A stretch of DNA of 5,921 bases from Erythrobacter sp. (GTDB lineage: Bacteria; Pseudomonadota; Alphaproteobacteria; Sphingomonadales; Sphingomonadaceae). The stretch is taken from the NCBI GenBank assembly GCA_030731635.1, contig JANQTR010000060.1:1-5921 (forward strand), given 5' to 3'. Made by a program: the position numbers and the translations under genes. Below are positions 1-5,921 of the stretch, piece by piece. The stretch's first letter is position 1. Each line of letters starts with the position of its first letter. The notes below the pieces were generated by a model, which had not been told where the DNA came from, did not search any database, and saw only the letters and a list, made by a program, of their open reading frames with translations.

Positions 1-446
1 GCCCAGCCGAGCGTCACCGCCCCCGCCCCGCCAACGGCGCCGCCAAGACCGGCGGCCAATGGCAGGCTTGCCCACGCAGCCAGTGCAAACACGGCAAAGC
101 GCGCGCCGTCGCCGATCTGCCGCGCCAGCAGCACGATCCCGATGGCGCCCAGTGATCGGGTGGGTTCACGCGGCTGCGCTTGCTTGACCGGCCAGCCAAG
201 TTCCAGCGCCGCCGCGCCCAGTGCAAAGGCGATCAACATTTGTGCCGCGCGGCGCGGCAGCAAGGCGGCAAATTCTGCCCCCACGAAGGCCATCACGCCT
301 GCGCTCAACGCAGCGGTGACCATGCCGACCGTCAGCAACGCACCGCTTTGCCCCAACCCATCAGACCACTGCGCCACCAGCCACTGATCGCGGCCGCCCA
401 GCGCAAGCGCGAACACCAGCAGTAGCGCCAGGAGAAAGCCGTCCAT
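1..446 (-). CDS. TMEM165/GDT1-like (UPF0016) membrane protein, partial (C-terminus beyond left edge)
   Basis: The reading frame is open from an ATG at 446 to the left edge, giving 148 codons. The translation is strongly hydrophobic: a first membrane segment at about residues 3-17, others at about 36-57, 67-83, 99-108 and 117-146, and a short charged linker near 88-97. Two stretches look like the paired repeats of the GDT1 family, whose members carry two E-x-G-D-(K/R)-(S/T) motifs and move Ca2+/Mn2+ against protons. These are ALGGRDQW at 15-22 and RQIGDGARF at 109-117. Both are degenerate: the motif glutamates read Ala15 and Gln110, and the first motif Asp reads Gly18. The start lies 18 nt after the phosphatase stop, and an in-frame TGA at that stop prevents any longer start. 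A purine-rich GAGGA overlaps that stop but sits far from the ATG, so translational coupling is plausible. Inner-membrane location and a cation-related role are inferred; transport activity is doubtful. A generic small membrane protein is the alternative. Confidence 0.6.
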   Translation of the reverse strand, partial: MDGFLLALLLVFALALGGRDQWLVAQWSDGLGQSGALLTVGMVTAALSAGVMAFVGAEFAALLPRRAAQMLIAFALGAAALELGWPVKQAQPREPTRSLGAIGIVLLARQIGDGARFAVFALAAWASLPLAAGLGGAVGGAGAVTLGW

Positions 447-464
447 GGCCGAGCAGCCCCGTCC

Positions 465-1835
465 TCAGGCGGCCCACGGCCCGGTGATCGCCAGCGTCGC
501 GGTCGGCCCGTAGGCGTTAACGAACAGCGTCCGGCCATCGGGCGAAAAGCACCCGCCCGCCAGTTCGGTCTGCACCCGCAACCGCGCGAGGTTGTAAGCG
601 CGCCCGTCTGGCGTGATCCCGCGAATGTGGTTGTCGACCACGTCGGTATACTGATCCTCGCACACGATCAGGTGGCCGTTGGGGGCCACGGTCAGGTTGT
701 CGCCAAAGTTGAACTGATCGGAGCTTTCGCTTTCGAAGAACAGTTCAACCCTGTCGGGCGCGCCTGCAAGGCCGGGGGTGAGTTTGAATATCTGCCCCAG
801 CTGTTTGGCCCCGCCACTGGTGGAGCAGGCGAAGACTTCGCCCCGGCCCATGTGCAACCCTTCGCCGCGGGCGATCAGGCTTGCGCCCTTGGCCACCGCG
901 CGTTGGCGCAGATCGTCCTTGGGGGCTTCGACATCGTCAAGATCCACCCAGCTGACCCGGTAAGATTGGCCCACTGCCATCGCTGGCGCACTGCCGGATT
1001 GCGGCCAGTTGCGGGTGTCGGTGAGACCTTCGATCACCATCGCCTGCAAGCGACCGCCTTCGGCCAGCCGGCCCGGCACCTTGGGCAGGAAGCGGTAAAG
1101 CACCCCGTCATCGCGGTCTTCGGTCATGTAGACGATGCCGGTCGCCGGATCGACGGCGGCGGCTTCGTGATTAAAACGCCCCATCGCGGTCAGCGGCACA
1201 GGATCGACCAACCCGCGCGCACTGGCGGGGACTTCGAACACCCAGCCATGATTGCGCCCAAGCCCATCACCGCGCGGTTGGCCGGGGCCGGTTGGCGCTT
1301 CTTCGCAGGTGAGCCAGGTGCCCCACGGGGTCACCCCGCCGGAACAATTGCGGATCGTGCCGCCAAGGCTGCGGAACTGACGTTTCACGGTCAGCTTGGC
1401 GGCATCAAGCACGATGGTGGTCGTCCCCCCCGGCAACACCGCGCCGTTGCGGCGGTCGAACCCTGACGCGATTGTCCCGCCGGCGCCATCTGTGGGCACC
1501 AGTTCGTGATTGCGCACCAGCGCGATTTCGCCATTTCCAAGGTCAAAGCAGCCCATGCCATCGGCCTTGTCAGGCACAGTGCCGCCGTCATCCATCGCAT
1601 CGCCAAGGCGTGAGAGAACGCGGTAGGAAAAGCCTTGCGGCAGATCGAGCAGCCCGGCGGGATCGGGCACCAGCGCGCCGTAGCCTGTGAACCCGCCGCT
1701 GGCGGCGCGCGGCGTGGCAGTGGCGGTGGCTGCGCCGCGGGTCATGCAGCCGCTGGCGGCAAGCGCAGCAAAGGCGGTGGCGGTCGCGCTGAGAAAGCGG
1801 CGGCGGTCGGGTGTGATCGAAGCGGGCATGGTCAT
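465..1835 (-). CDS. PhoX/DUF839-family phosphatase, Tat-exported
   Basis: This is a 456-residue protein of the PhoX (DUF839) family: monomeric periplasmic phosphatases that hydrolyse phosphomonoesters using Ca2+ and Fe. A twin-arginine signal is present (RRRFLS at residues 11-16, then a hydrophobic run to 29), so export is by Tat, folded. Family hallmarks are RNHE (108-111), the NCSGG-TPWGTWLTCEE block (163-179) with its conserved Cys and Glu pair, FNHEAAAVDP (221-230) followed by YMTEDR (236-241), a DNL...VCED region (379-394), and CFSPDGRTLFVN near the C-terminus (429-440). Cys30 follows Ala-Ser-Gly, so lipoprotein processing is possible but the lipobox is weak. An ATG at 1892 would lengthen the protein by 19 residues, but it lies inside the phytase gene and precedes the Tat motif with a non-signal-like stretch. 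The ATG at 1835, 10 nt after the phytase stop, is preferred. Its ribosome site is weak, suggesting coupling to phytase translation. The family assignment is firm; the natural substrate is not, and some DUF839 proteins have no proven phosphatase activity. Confidence 0.9.
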   Translation of the reverse strand: MTMPASITPDRRRFLSATATAFAALAASGCMTRGAATATATPRAASGGFTGYGALVPDPAGLLDLPQGFSYRVLSRLGDAMDDGGTVPDKADGMGCFDLGNGEIALVRNHELVPTDGAGGTIASGFDRRNGAVLPGGTTTIVLDAAKLTVKRQFRSLGGTIRNCSGGVTPWGTWLTCEEAPTGPGQPRGDGLGRNHGWVFEVPASARGLVDPVPLTAMGRFNHEAAAVDPATGIVYMTEDRDDGVLYRFLPKVPGRLAEGGRLQAMVIEGLTDTRNWPQSGSAPAMAVGQSYRVSWVDLDDVEAPKDDLRQRAVAKGASLIARGEGLHMGRGEVFACSTSGGAKQLGQIFKLTPGLAGAPDRVELFFESESSDQFNFGDNLTVAPNGHLIVCEDQYTDVVDNHIRGITPDGRAYNLARLRVQTELAGGCFSPDGRTLFVNAYGPTATLAITGPWAA

Positions 1836-1845
1836 GCCGCTACGT

Positions 1846-2898
1846 CTACTGCCGCTCTCCCAATGCGGCAAGGATCGCGTCCCAGCGGGCAAATTTGAAA
1901 TTCTGCGCTTGGGGCGGGTTCACCCCGTCCTGCGCGATAAAGATGCCGCTTGGGAAATCCGGCCCGAAATCGCGGTTGTCTAATTCGATGCCGTCGGTTT
2001 CCTCGGTGCTGCCGAAGGTTCCGGCGGCGATGCGGAAGCGGCCCACCGGGGTCACATCGGGCAGACGGAACACCGCATAGGCATTGTCGCCTTGCGAAGA
2101 GGCAACGAGGTATCCTGCGTCCACGCCCTCAGGCGCGATGGCGAGGCCTTCGACATCGGCGACCAGCATCCGATTGTCGACCGGCGCGACCATGCGTTTG
2201 GCGCCAGTGGCGGTGTTGATTGCCCATAACCCGGCGTCTTCCTCACCGATATAAAGCGTGCCGGTGCGCGGGTCGGCAATGCAGCCTTCGGGCTGGGTGG
2301 CGACCTGTGCCAGCGTGGTGGTGCGATCGCCAAAGCCGCCATTGGGCTGCAAGGTCAGCACCGTACGATAGATCACGCCGTTCTTGGGCGCGCTGTACAC
2401 CGCGAATTCCTGACCCGGAACCTGGCCCGACGGCGGCTTGGCGATGCAGATACCATAGGCCTCACCTGCTCCCACGGGTATGGTGCGGTATTCGCTCAAC
2501 GCGCCGGTTTCCCGGTTGAGCACCGCCAGCATGATCTGCGCCGTCGCCAGTTTGCTGCGGTCACTGGCGGTCACCACAATCGTGCCATCACCCAGTTCGA
2601 CCAGATCGACATTGTTCAGCCCCGGCCCGGCAAGGAACGCCACCTGCTCGCCCTTGAGGTTGTAGACGTAAAGCCCACCCTTCTTGTCTGTCGCAACAAT
2701 CAGGCTCTTCGACGGGTCAGCCGCATTGCGCCAGATCGCCGGATCGTCGGCGGCGTCTTCGTTGGCGGTGCCGACTGGCGCAGTCTCTGCCACCGCCGTG
2801 ACATTGACCGCCGGGTTACCGGTGATCGCGGGGATCGTGGCGCAAGCACCCGCGATCCCCAGCGTCATCAGCGCAAAGCCGTGGAATGGTCGGATCAT
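1846..2898 (-). CDS. Beta-propeller phytase (3-phytase, BPP family)
   Basis: This 350-residue single-domain beta-propeller phytase has the usual family length. Such enzymes release phosphate from myo-inositol hexakisphosphate, preferring the Ca2+-phytate complex and using bound Ca2+ ions for catalysis. Characteristic blocks appear in order: DDPAIW (51-56), ATDKKGGLYVYNL (69-81), NNVDL (95-99), QPEGCIAD (202-209), LYIGEEDAGLW (215-225), DVEGL (248-252), GYLVASSQGDNAYAVF (262-277), TDGIEL (301-306), FPSGIFIAQDG (315-325) and QNFKFARW (332-339). The acidic residues in these blocks match the Ca2+ and phosphate site positions as I remember them from Bacillus phytases. The N-terminus is a short export signal ending in Ala-Gly-Ala-Cys19, a possible but atypical lipobox, so the enzyme is periplasmic or membrane-tethered. 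The ATG at 2898 has AGGGA 10 nt upstream. It follows the receptor gene by 24 nt and precedes the phosphatase by 10 nt, consistent with one operon for organic-phosphate use. Confidence 0.95.
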   Translation of the reverse strand: MIRPFHGFALMTLGIAGACATIPAITGNPAVNVTAVAETAPVGTANEDAADDPAIWRNAADPSKSLIVATDKKGGLYVYNLKGEQVAFLAGPGLNNVDLVELGDGTIVVTASDRSKLATAQIMLAVLNRETGALSEYRTIPVGAGEAYGICIAKPPSGQVPGQEFAVYSAPKNGVIYRTVLTLQPNGGFGDRTTTLAQVATQPEGCIADPRTGTLYIGEEDAGLWAINTATGAKRMVAPVDNRMLVADVEGLAIAPEGVDAGYLVASSQGDNAYAVFRLPDVTPVGRFRIAAGTFGSTEETDGIELDNRDFGPDFPSGIFIAQDGVNPPQAQNFKFARWDAILAALGERQ

Positions 2899-2922
2899 TG
2901 CAGCTTCGTCCCTTCGGTCAGC

Positions 2923-5331
2923 TTAGAATGCGTAACGGGCAACGATCTGGAACACCGGCCCGGCGCGCTCGCTTTCCAATTCATATTCGTCGAAGTCGCG
3001 GTTGATCTGATCGGCGACAGTGTTGAACTTGTTGAAGTCTTCGTCCTTCGTCCCGTCGAGCAGGTTGGAGCCGACCGCACGGATGGTGAAGCTGTCACCG
3101 AAGCGCTTTTCGACGAAGATTTCAAGCTCGGCGCCATAACGGGTAAAGACCTCCTCGCCCACCACACGGCCAAAGGCTTCGCCCTGCTTGCGATAGGTCG
3201 CCCCGAACGCCGCGCCGAAATCGGGCAGGTTCTGGATCGCGCCGAAATTGTAGACAAAGCTTGATTGGTCGTTGAACTGGCGTTCGCCAAATTCATCGGT
3301 GATCTTGCTGTCAAGCAGCGCAAGGTTACCGAACAACCCGGTGTCAGGCAGGCCGAGGAAAGCAAGGCTGAACGAGGCGTCGAATTCGATGCCGTACACC
3401 TCACCATCGCCAGTGTTGCGCGGCTGGTACACGAAAGTTCCATCACCTTCCGAACCTTCCAACGGAATTCCGGTGACCGGATCGAGCAATGTTGCCACTT
3501 CAACCAGATTGGAAACGTCGCGGTAAAACACATTGACGCCGATCACGCCGGTGCGGCCGATCTTGTGTTCATAGCCAAGATCGCCGCCCCATGCGGTCTC
3601 AGCGGCGAGCGCTGGATTGCCGAGCAGATCATTGTCGCCCAATTCGGCTTCGAGCAGCGCGGGCGAGATGAAATCAAAGCGCGGACGACGCAGAGTGCGC
3701 GCTGCTGACAGCGTGATCCGGCCATCGCCCACTTGGTACTTCAGCGAAGCGGAGGGAAGGATTTCATCATATTCGGTGCGCTGATTGGCCTGCGCAGCGG
3801 CCACGGTCAGATCATTGATCCTCACCGTCGTATTTTCCCAGCGAACGCCAGCTTCAAAGGTGAGCGGGCCCGCATCGCCTTCGATCAGGGCATAAAGATC
3901 GCGGCGGTCTTCTTCGATGGTGTTGAGCCCGCCGGGAAGCGGTTCCAGCGGGTCAAAAACGGCCGGCACAAATTCGCCGGGGTTGCGGCTGAACTGATCA
4001 TAGCCCTCCCGGTCAGCGGCGGTGAGATTGAAGCGGCTGCGGATTTCGGCGAGCGACGTATCGCGGTTCTTGTTTTGCAGAAACCCGCCGATCGCGAAGG
4101 CCAGATCGTCGTTCAGATCGAATTTGTGTTCGAGATTGACGAACAATTCTTCATCAACAATGTCGACCGCGGTCAGATCGCCGGTGAAGCGCGGCGTGGT
4201 CCGGTCAAAATCGACTTCGTATTCAAATTCATCCTGCACTTCATCAAACCGCGAAAAACCAACCCGCAGCTTGGTTTTGCCAAGGCCCCATTCCTGATCA
4301 AGCTTGCCATTGATCGCCCAGCTTTCCTGGTTGATGTCATTAACATTGGCATTGTCAGTCAACAGATTGCCGGGATTGGTGGTGCGCACCGGACCATTGA
4401 TCGCGATCGGATCATTATATTCGAACGACCGTTCGTCTTCGAGCCTTTCGGTACGGACATAATTGCCCAGCACCTCAAATCGGGTGGTATCGGTTTCGAT
4501 CCCCCAACTCGCATTGAAAGCATAATCGGTGCCGTCGCGCACATCGCTCTGGTCTTCGCGGTTGTCGAAATCTTCGGTGCGGAAATTGGGATTGTTTTCA
4601 GGGCTGTCGCTGAACCGCAGGCTGGTTTTTTCCTTGGGGTTGTAACGGCCTTGTACGTTGGCGCCGATCAACACGCGGCCCCCGGCCAGCGCGCCGCCAT
4701 AATAGAAGCCGCCGCTGGGCTTCACTTCGCCATCATCGAACCGCAGCGCGCCTGCGCGGACGTAGCCGCCATCGAGCGAAAAGCCGTCGCGCAGCTTGAA
4801 ATTGAGCGTGCCCGCCACCGCATCACCGGTGCGACGGGCAGAAGACGAGCGAATAATTTCGACCTGCTCGATCAGCTCAGCCGGGATCCGGTCGAGGAAG
4901 AACGAACGGTCGGATTGGCCGCCGGGCACGCGTTCGCCGTTGATCAGGATCTGAGTGTAGCCCGGATCAAGCCCGCGCAGCCGTGCGCCATCGCTTTCGA
5001 TCACGTCCGACAGGAAGGTGACGCCGGGCACGCGCTTCAGCGCGTCGCCTGCGGTCAGCGGTTCGAAGCGCTGGAAATATTCCTCGTCATAGATCAGGAT
5101 CGGCTCGGCCGCGTCCGAACGGTTGCGGAAGCCAATGCCCCCTTGCACCACGATTTCCTTGCTGGTCTGGATCTGATCATCCTCGGCCTCGCCGGTCTCA
5201 GGGGCTGCGCCGCCCGATTGCAGCGCGACGGCGGTAGCCTGAGGACCGGCCTCGGCAGCAAAAGCCGGTGCCGCAAAAGCGGTGGTGAGCGCGGCAACAG
5301 CGCTGCCAATGAAAAGTTGGGTGCGGATCAT
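2923..5331 (-). CDS. TonB-dependent outer-membrane receptor, candidate phytate/organophosphate importer
   Basis: This 802-residue protein is a complete TonB-dependent receptor. A Sec signal peptide ends at about residue 25 (APAFA, cut before AEAG). After a flexible Ala/Gly/Glu-rich stretch, EIVVQG (59-64) looks like a TonB-box region. The plug domain spans about 75-185 and includes DALKRVPGV (96-104), ILINGERV (128-135), RIPAELIEQVEIIR (148-161) and AVAGTLNFKLRDG (171-183). The remainder, about 190-802, alternates in the manner of a 22-strand barrel and ends in IVARYAF with the terminal Phe typical of outer-membrane proteins. It would import a ligand using proton-motive energy passed on by TonB-ExbB-ExbD. 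The ligand cannot be read from the sequence. The phytase starts 24 nt downstream, and beta-propeller phytase genes are often reported next to such receptors, so phytate, inositol phosphates or a metal complex of them are the leading guesses. The ATG at 5331 has a strong AGGGGG ribosome site 8 nt upstream. It is the first gene of the unit, 86 bp from a candidate PHO box. Confidence 0.95.
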   Translation of the reverse strand: MIRTQLFIGSAVAALTTAFAAPAFAAEAGPQATAVALQSGGAAPETGEAEDDQIQTSKEIVVQGGIGFRNRSDAAEPILIYDEEYFQRFEPLTAGDALKRVPGVTFLSDVIESDGARLRGLDPGYTQILINGERVPGGQSDRSFFLDRIPAELIEQVEIIRSSSARRTGDAVAGTLNFKLRDGFSLDGGYVRAGALRFDDGEVKPSGGFYYGGALAGGRVLIGANVQGRYNPKEKTSLRFSDSPENNPNFRTEDFDNREDQSDVRDGTDYAFNASWGIETDTTRFEVLGNYVRTERLEDERSFEYNDPIAINGPVRTTNPGNLLTDNANVNDINQESWAINGKLDQEWGLGKTKLRVGFSRFDEVQDEFEYEVDFDRTTPRFTGDLTAVDIVDEELFVNLEHKFDLNDDLAFAIGGFLQNKNRDTSLAEIRSRFNLTAADREGYDQFSRNPGEFVPAVFDPLEPLPGGLNTIEEDRRDLYALIEGDAGPLTFEAGVRWENTTVRINDLTVAAAQANQRTEYDEILPSASLKYQVGDGRITLSAARTLRRPRFDFISPALLEAELGDNDLLGNPALAAETAWGGDLGYEHKIGRTGVIGVNVFYRDVSNLVEVATLLDPVTGIPLEGSEGDGTFVYQPRNTGDGEVYGIEFDASFSLAFLGLPDTGLFGNLALLDSKITDEFGERQFNDQSSFVYNFGAIQNLPDFGAAFGATYRKQGEAFGRVVGEEVFTRYGAELEIFVEKRFGDSFTIRAVGSNLLDGTKDEDFNKFNTVADQINRDFDEYELESERAGPVFQIVARYAF

Positions 5332-5339
5332 GTGGTATT

Positions 5340-5345
5340 CCCCCT
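5340..5345 (-). promoter_or_regulatory. Ribosome binding site of the TonB-dependent receptor
   Basis: AGGGGG on the minus strand with 8 nt of spacer before the ATG at 5331. It supports this start as the true first codon of the operon. Confidence 0.7.
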
Positions 5346-5417
5346 GCGGTCGCCCAGTTATCGAGCGGTGTTGGAGGGTCGGTTACTTGCCGCCTGTTAC
5401 AGGTGCGCTACCCAGCG

Positions 5418-5435
5418 ATGACGGATCGGAGACAG
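5418..5435 (-). promoter_or_regulatory. Candidate PHO box (PhoB binding site)
   Basis: Read on the minus strand, the element is CTGTCTC, then CGAT, then CCGTCAT. That is two 7-bp direct repeats with a 4-bp spacer, the layout of the PHO box (consensus half site CTGTCAT). It matches 5/7 and 6/7, so 11 of 14 positions. By simple counting, a random stretch of this size would give an 11/14 match about once or twice in a hundred cases. It lies 86 bp upstream of a gene set for organic-phosphate scavenging, in the right orientation. No good -10 element is visible at the spacing usual for PhoB-activated promoters, which limits confidence. Confidence 0.5.
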
Positions 5436-5515
5436 GGCCAAGTGTTGCGCAAATGCTGCAATTGAACAGGTGGCGCTGCGGCTGCGATCAGCCTAGCAAT
5501 CGTCAAAACATACGC

Positions 5516-5520
5516 AGGAG
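5516..5520 (+). promoter_or_regulatory. Ribosome binding site of the short-chain dehydrogenase
   Basis: AGGAG with a 9-nt spacer before the ATG at 5530. It fixes the dehydrogenase start, which also gives the standard short N-terminus before the first beta strand. Confidence 0.75.
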
Positions 5521-5529
5521 AGATCAGCG

Positions 5530-5921
5530 ATGAAGATTGAACCAGGCATGGCAGCAGTGGTCACCGGCGGGGCATCGGGCCTAGGTAAAGCAAGCGCCAA
5601 GGCCTTCGCCGATGCGGGCATGAAGGTCGCGATTTTCGACATCAATGATGCTGATGGACAAGCCCATGCCGCGGCCATCGGCGGCACCTTCCACCATGTC
5701 GACATCATGGACGAGGCCAGCGTCGAAGCCGGGTTTGCCGCCGCGCGCGCCGCACACGGGCAGGAACGCGTGACGCTGCACTGCGCGATGGCCAGCCGCC
5801 GGGGCAAGACCTTGGGCTGGGACAAGGAAGCGGGCCAGTTCAAGCGCCTTTCAACCGAAGATTACGCCTTCGGGGCCGAGGGGATACTCGTCGCCAGTTA
5901 CCGGGTCGCCAGCATCTCGGC
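5530..5921 (+). CDS. Short-chain dehydrogenase/reductase (SDR), partial (C-terminus beyond right edge)
   Basis: The reading frame is open from the ATG at 5530 to the right edge, covering 130 codons of a protein that should be about 250-270 residues long. The N-terminus is a classical SDR Rossmann fold: the dinucleotide motif TGGASGLG (12-19), then Asp37 after the second beta strand (AIFD), which favours NAD(H) over NADP(H), and VD at 57-58 for adenine contact. It resembles SDRs annotated as 3-hydroxyacyl-CoA dehydrogenases of the type-2 kind in sphingomonads, so fatty-acid or branched-chain acyl-CoA oxidation is possible. Oddly, the usual N(N/C)AG block reads LHCAMAS (83-89), and the VNLxG segment carrying the catalytic Asn reads GILVA (118-122). 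A gap-free alignment from memory across this stretch argues against a frameshift. The Ser and YxxxK catalytic residues lie outside the window. It is transcribed away from the phosphate operon and has no evident link to it. Confidence 0.85.
   Translation, partial: MKIEPGMAAVVTGGASGLGKASAKAFADAGMKVAIFDINDADGQAHAAAIGGTFHHVDIMDEASVEAGFAAARAAHGQERVTLHCAMASRRGKTLGWDKEAGQFKRLSTEDYAFGAEGILVASYRVASIS

Larger units (their letters stand above)
1..5331 (-). other. Predicted phosphate-scavenging operon (receptor, phytase, PhoX, GDT1-like)
   Basis: Four genes on the same strand are separated by only 24, 10 and 18 nt, with no room for internal promoters or terminators outside coding sequence. Three encode parts of one pathway: outer-membrane uptake, phytate hydrolysis and phosphomonoester hydrolysis. 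The fourth is a membrane protein of a cation-transporter-like family. The unit continues past the left edge, so its end and any further genes are unknown. Co-transcription is inferred from spacing and function. Confidence 0.75.
5332..5529. promoter_or_regulatory. Divergent intergenic region between the phosphate operon and the dehydrogenase gene
   Basis: This 198-nt stretch carries no credible gene and must hold promoters for both flanking genes. On the minus strand it contains a PHO-box-like element (5418-5435) and the receptor ribosome site. An 11-bp palindrome (5393-5403, arms CCTGT/ACAGG around one base) lies between the PHO box and the receptor start. An 8-bp palindrome TTGCGCAA (5445-5452) lies just upstream of the box. 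On the plus strand an AGGAG ribosome site precedes the dehydrogenase. I could not find a convincing -35/-10 pair for either direction. That is common for activator-dependent and alphaproteobacterial promoters. Confidence 0.7.

Noticed and set aside
627..1466. A 279-codon open frame on the plus strand
   Set aside because: It is antisense to the PhoX gene, whose family motifs cover the same interval; there is no start signal or domain.
1836..1892. Upstream ATG at 1892 as the PhoX start
   Set aside because: It would overlap the phytase C-terminus by 47 nt and add 19 non-signal-like residues before the Tat motif. The ATG at 1835 follows the phytase stop directly.
2895..3533. A 212-codon minus-strand frame inside the receptor gene
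   Set aside because: It is an out-of-frame shadow of the receptor C-terminus, Ser/Arg/Thr-rich and without domain features.
3733..5421. A 562-codon open frame on the plus strand
   Set aside because: It lies wholly antisense to the well-supported TonB-dependent receptor. Its composition is that of a mirror reading of GC-rich coding DNA, with no recognisable domain.
5445..5452. TTGCGCAA palindrome as an operator
   Set aside because: It is only 8 bp, with no extended symmetry beyond a few bases, so it is expected by chance often enough to carry no weight alone.
5501..5506. Minus-strand TTGACG as a -35 element for the receptor operon
   Set aside because: There is no acceptable -10 sequence 16-18 bp downstream.
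5493..5843. A 116-codon minus-strand frame
   Set aside because: It is antisense to the dehydrogenase, which has clear Rossmann motifs and a good ribosome site.
1..5921. tRNA, rRNA, CRISPR, insertion sequences or rho-independent terminators
   Set aside because: Nothing resembling these was seen by eye on either strand. The visible minus-strand genes run on without a terminator, and the operon end is outside the window.

Overview
The base composition is GC-rich, with codon use to match. The short-chain dehydrogenase resembles sphingomonad/erythrobacterial proteins, and the export signals are Gram-negative (TonB-dependent receptor, Tat signal). Together these suggest an alphaproteobacterium, probably Sphingomonadales (Erythrobacteraceae-like). 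The taxonomic call rests on remembered protein similarity, not a search.

Layout. Almost the whole window (positions 5331 down to 1) is one tightly packed minus-strand gene cluster. In transcription order it encodes a TonB-dependent outer-membrane receptor (5331-2923), a beta-propeller phytase (2898-1846), a PhoX/DUF839-type phosphatase with a Tat signal (1835-465), and the start of a multi-pass membrane protein resembling the TMEM165/GDT1 (UPF0016) cation-transporter family (446 to the left edge, incomplete). The gaps between genes are 24, 10 and 18 nt, so one transcript is very likely. A 198-nt divergent intergenic region (5332-5529) separates this cluster from a plus-strand short-chain dehydrogenase/reductase (5530 to the right edge, incomplete).

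How the genes fit together. The receptor would bring a phosphate ester, perhaps phytate or a metal-phytate complex, across the outer membrane. The phytase would strip phosphates from the inositol ring, and PhoX would dephosphorylate remaining or other phosphomonoesters in the periplasm. Both enzyme families depend on Ca2+ (PhoX also on Fe). A GDT1-like protein, from a family that moves Ca2+/Mn2+, at the end of the same operon is therefore suggestive, although its signature motifs are degenerate. A PHO-box-like pair of 7-bp direct repeats on the minus strand (5418-5435), 86 bp upstream of the receptor start, fits PhoB control under phosphate starvation.

No RNA genes, CRISPR arrays, insertion sequences or clear terminators were seen. 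The most interesting points are the four-gene scavenging operon with its GDT1-like member, the candidate PHO box, and the loss of normally conserved residues in both the GDT1-like protein and the dehydrogenase.
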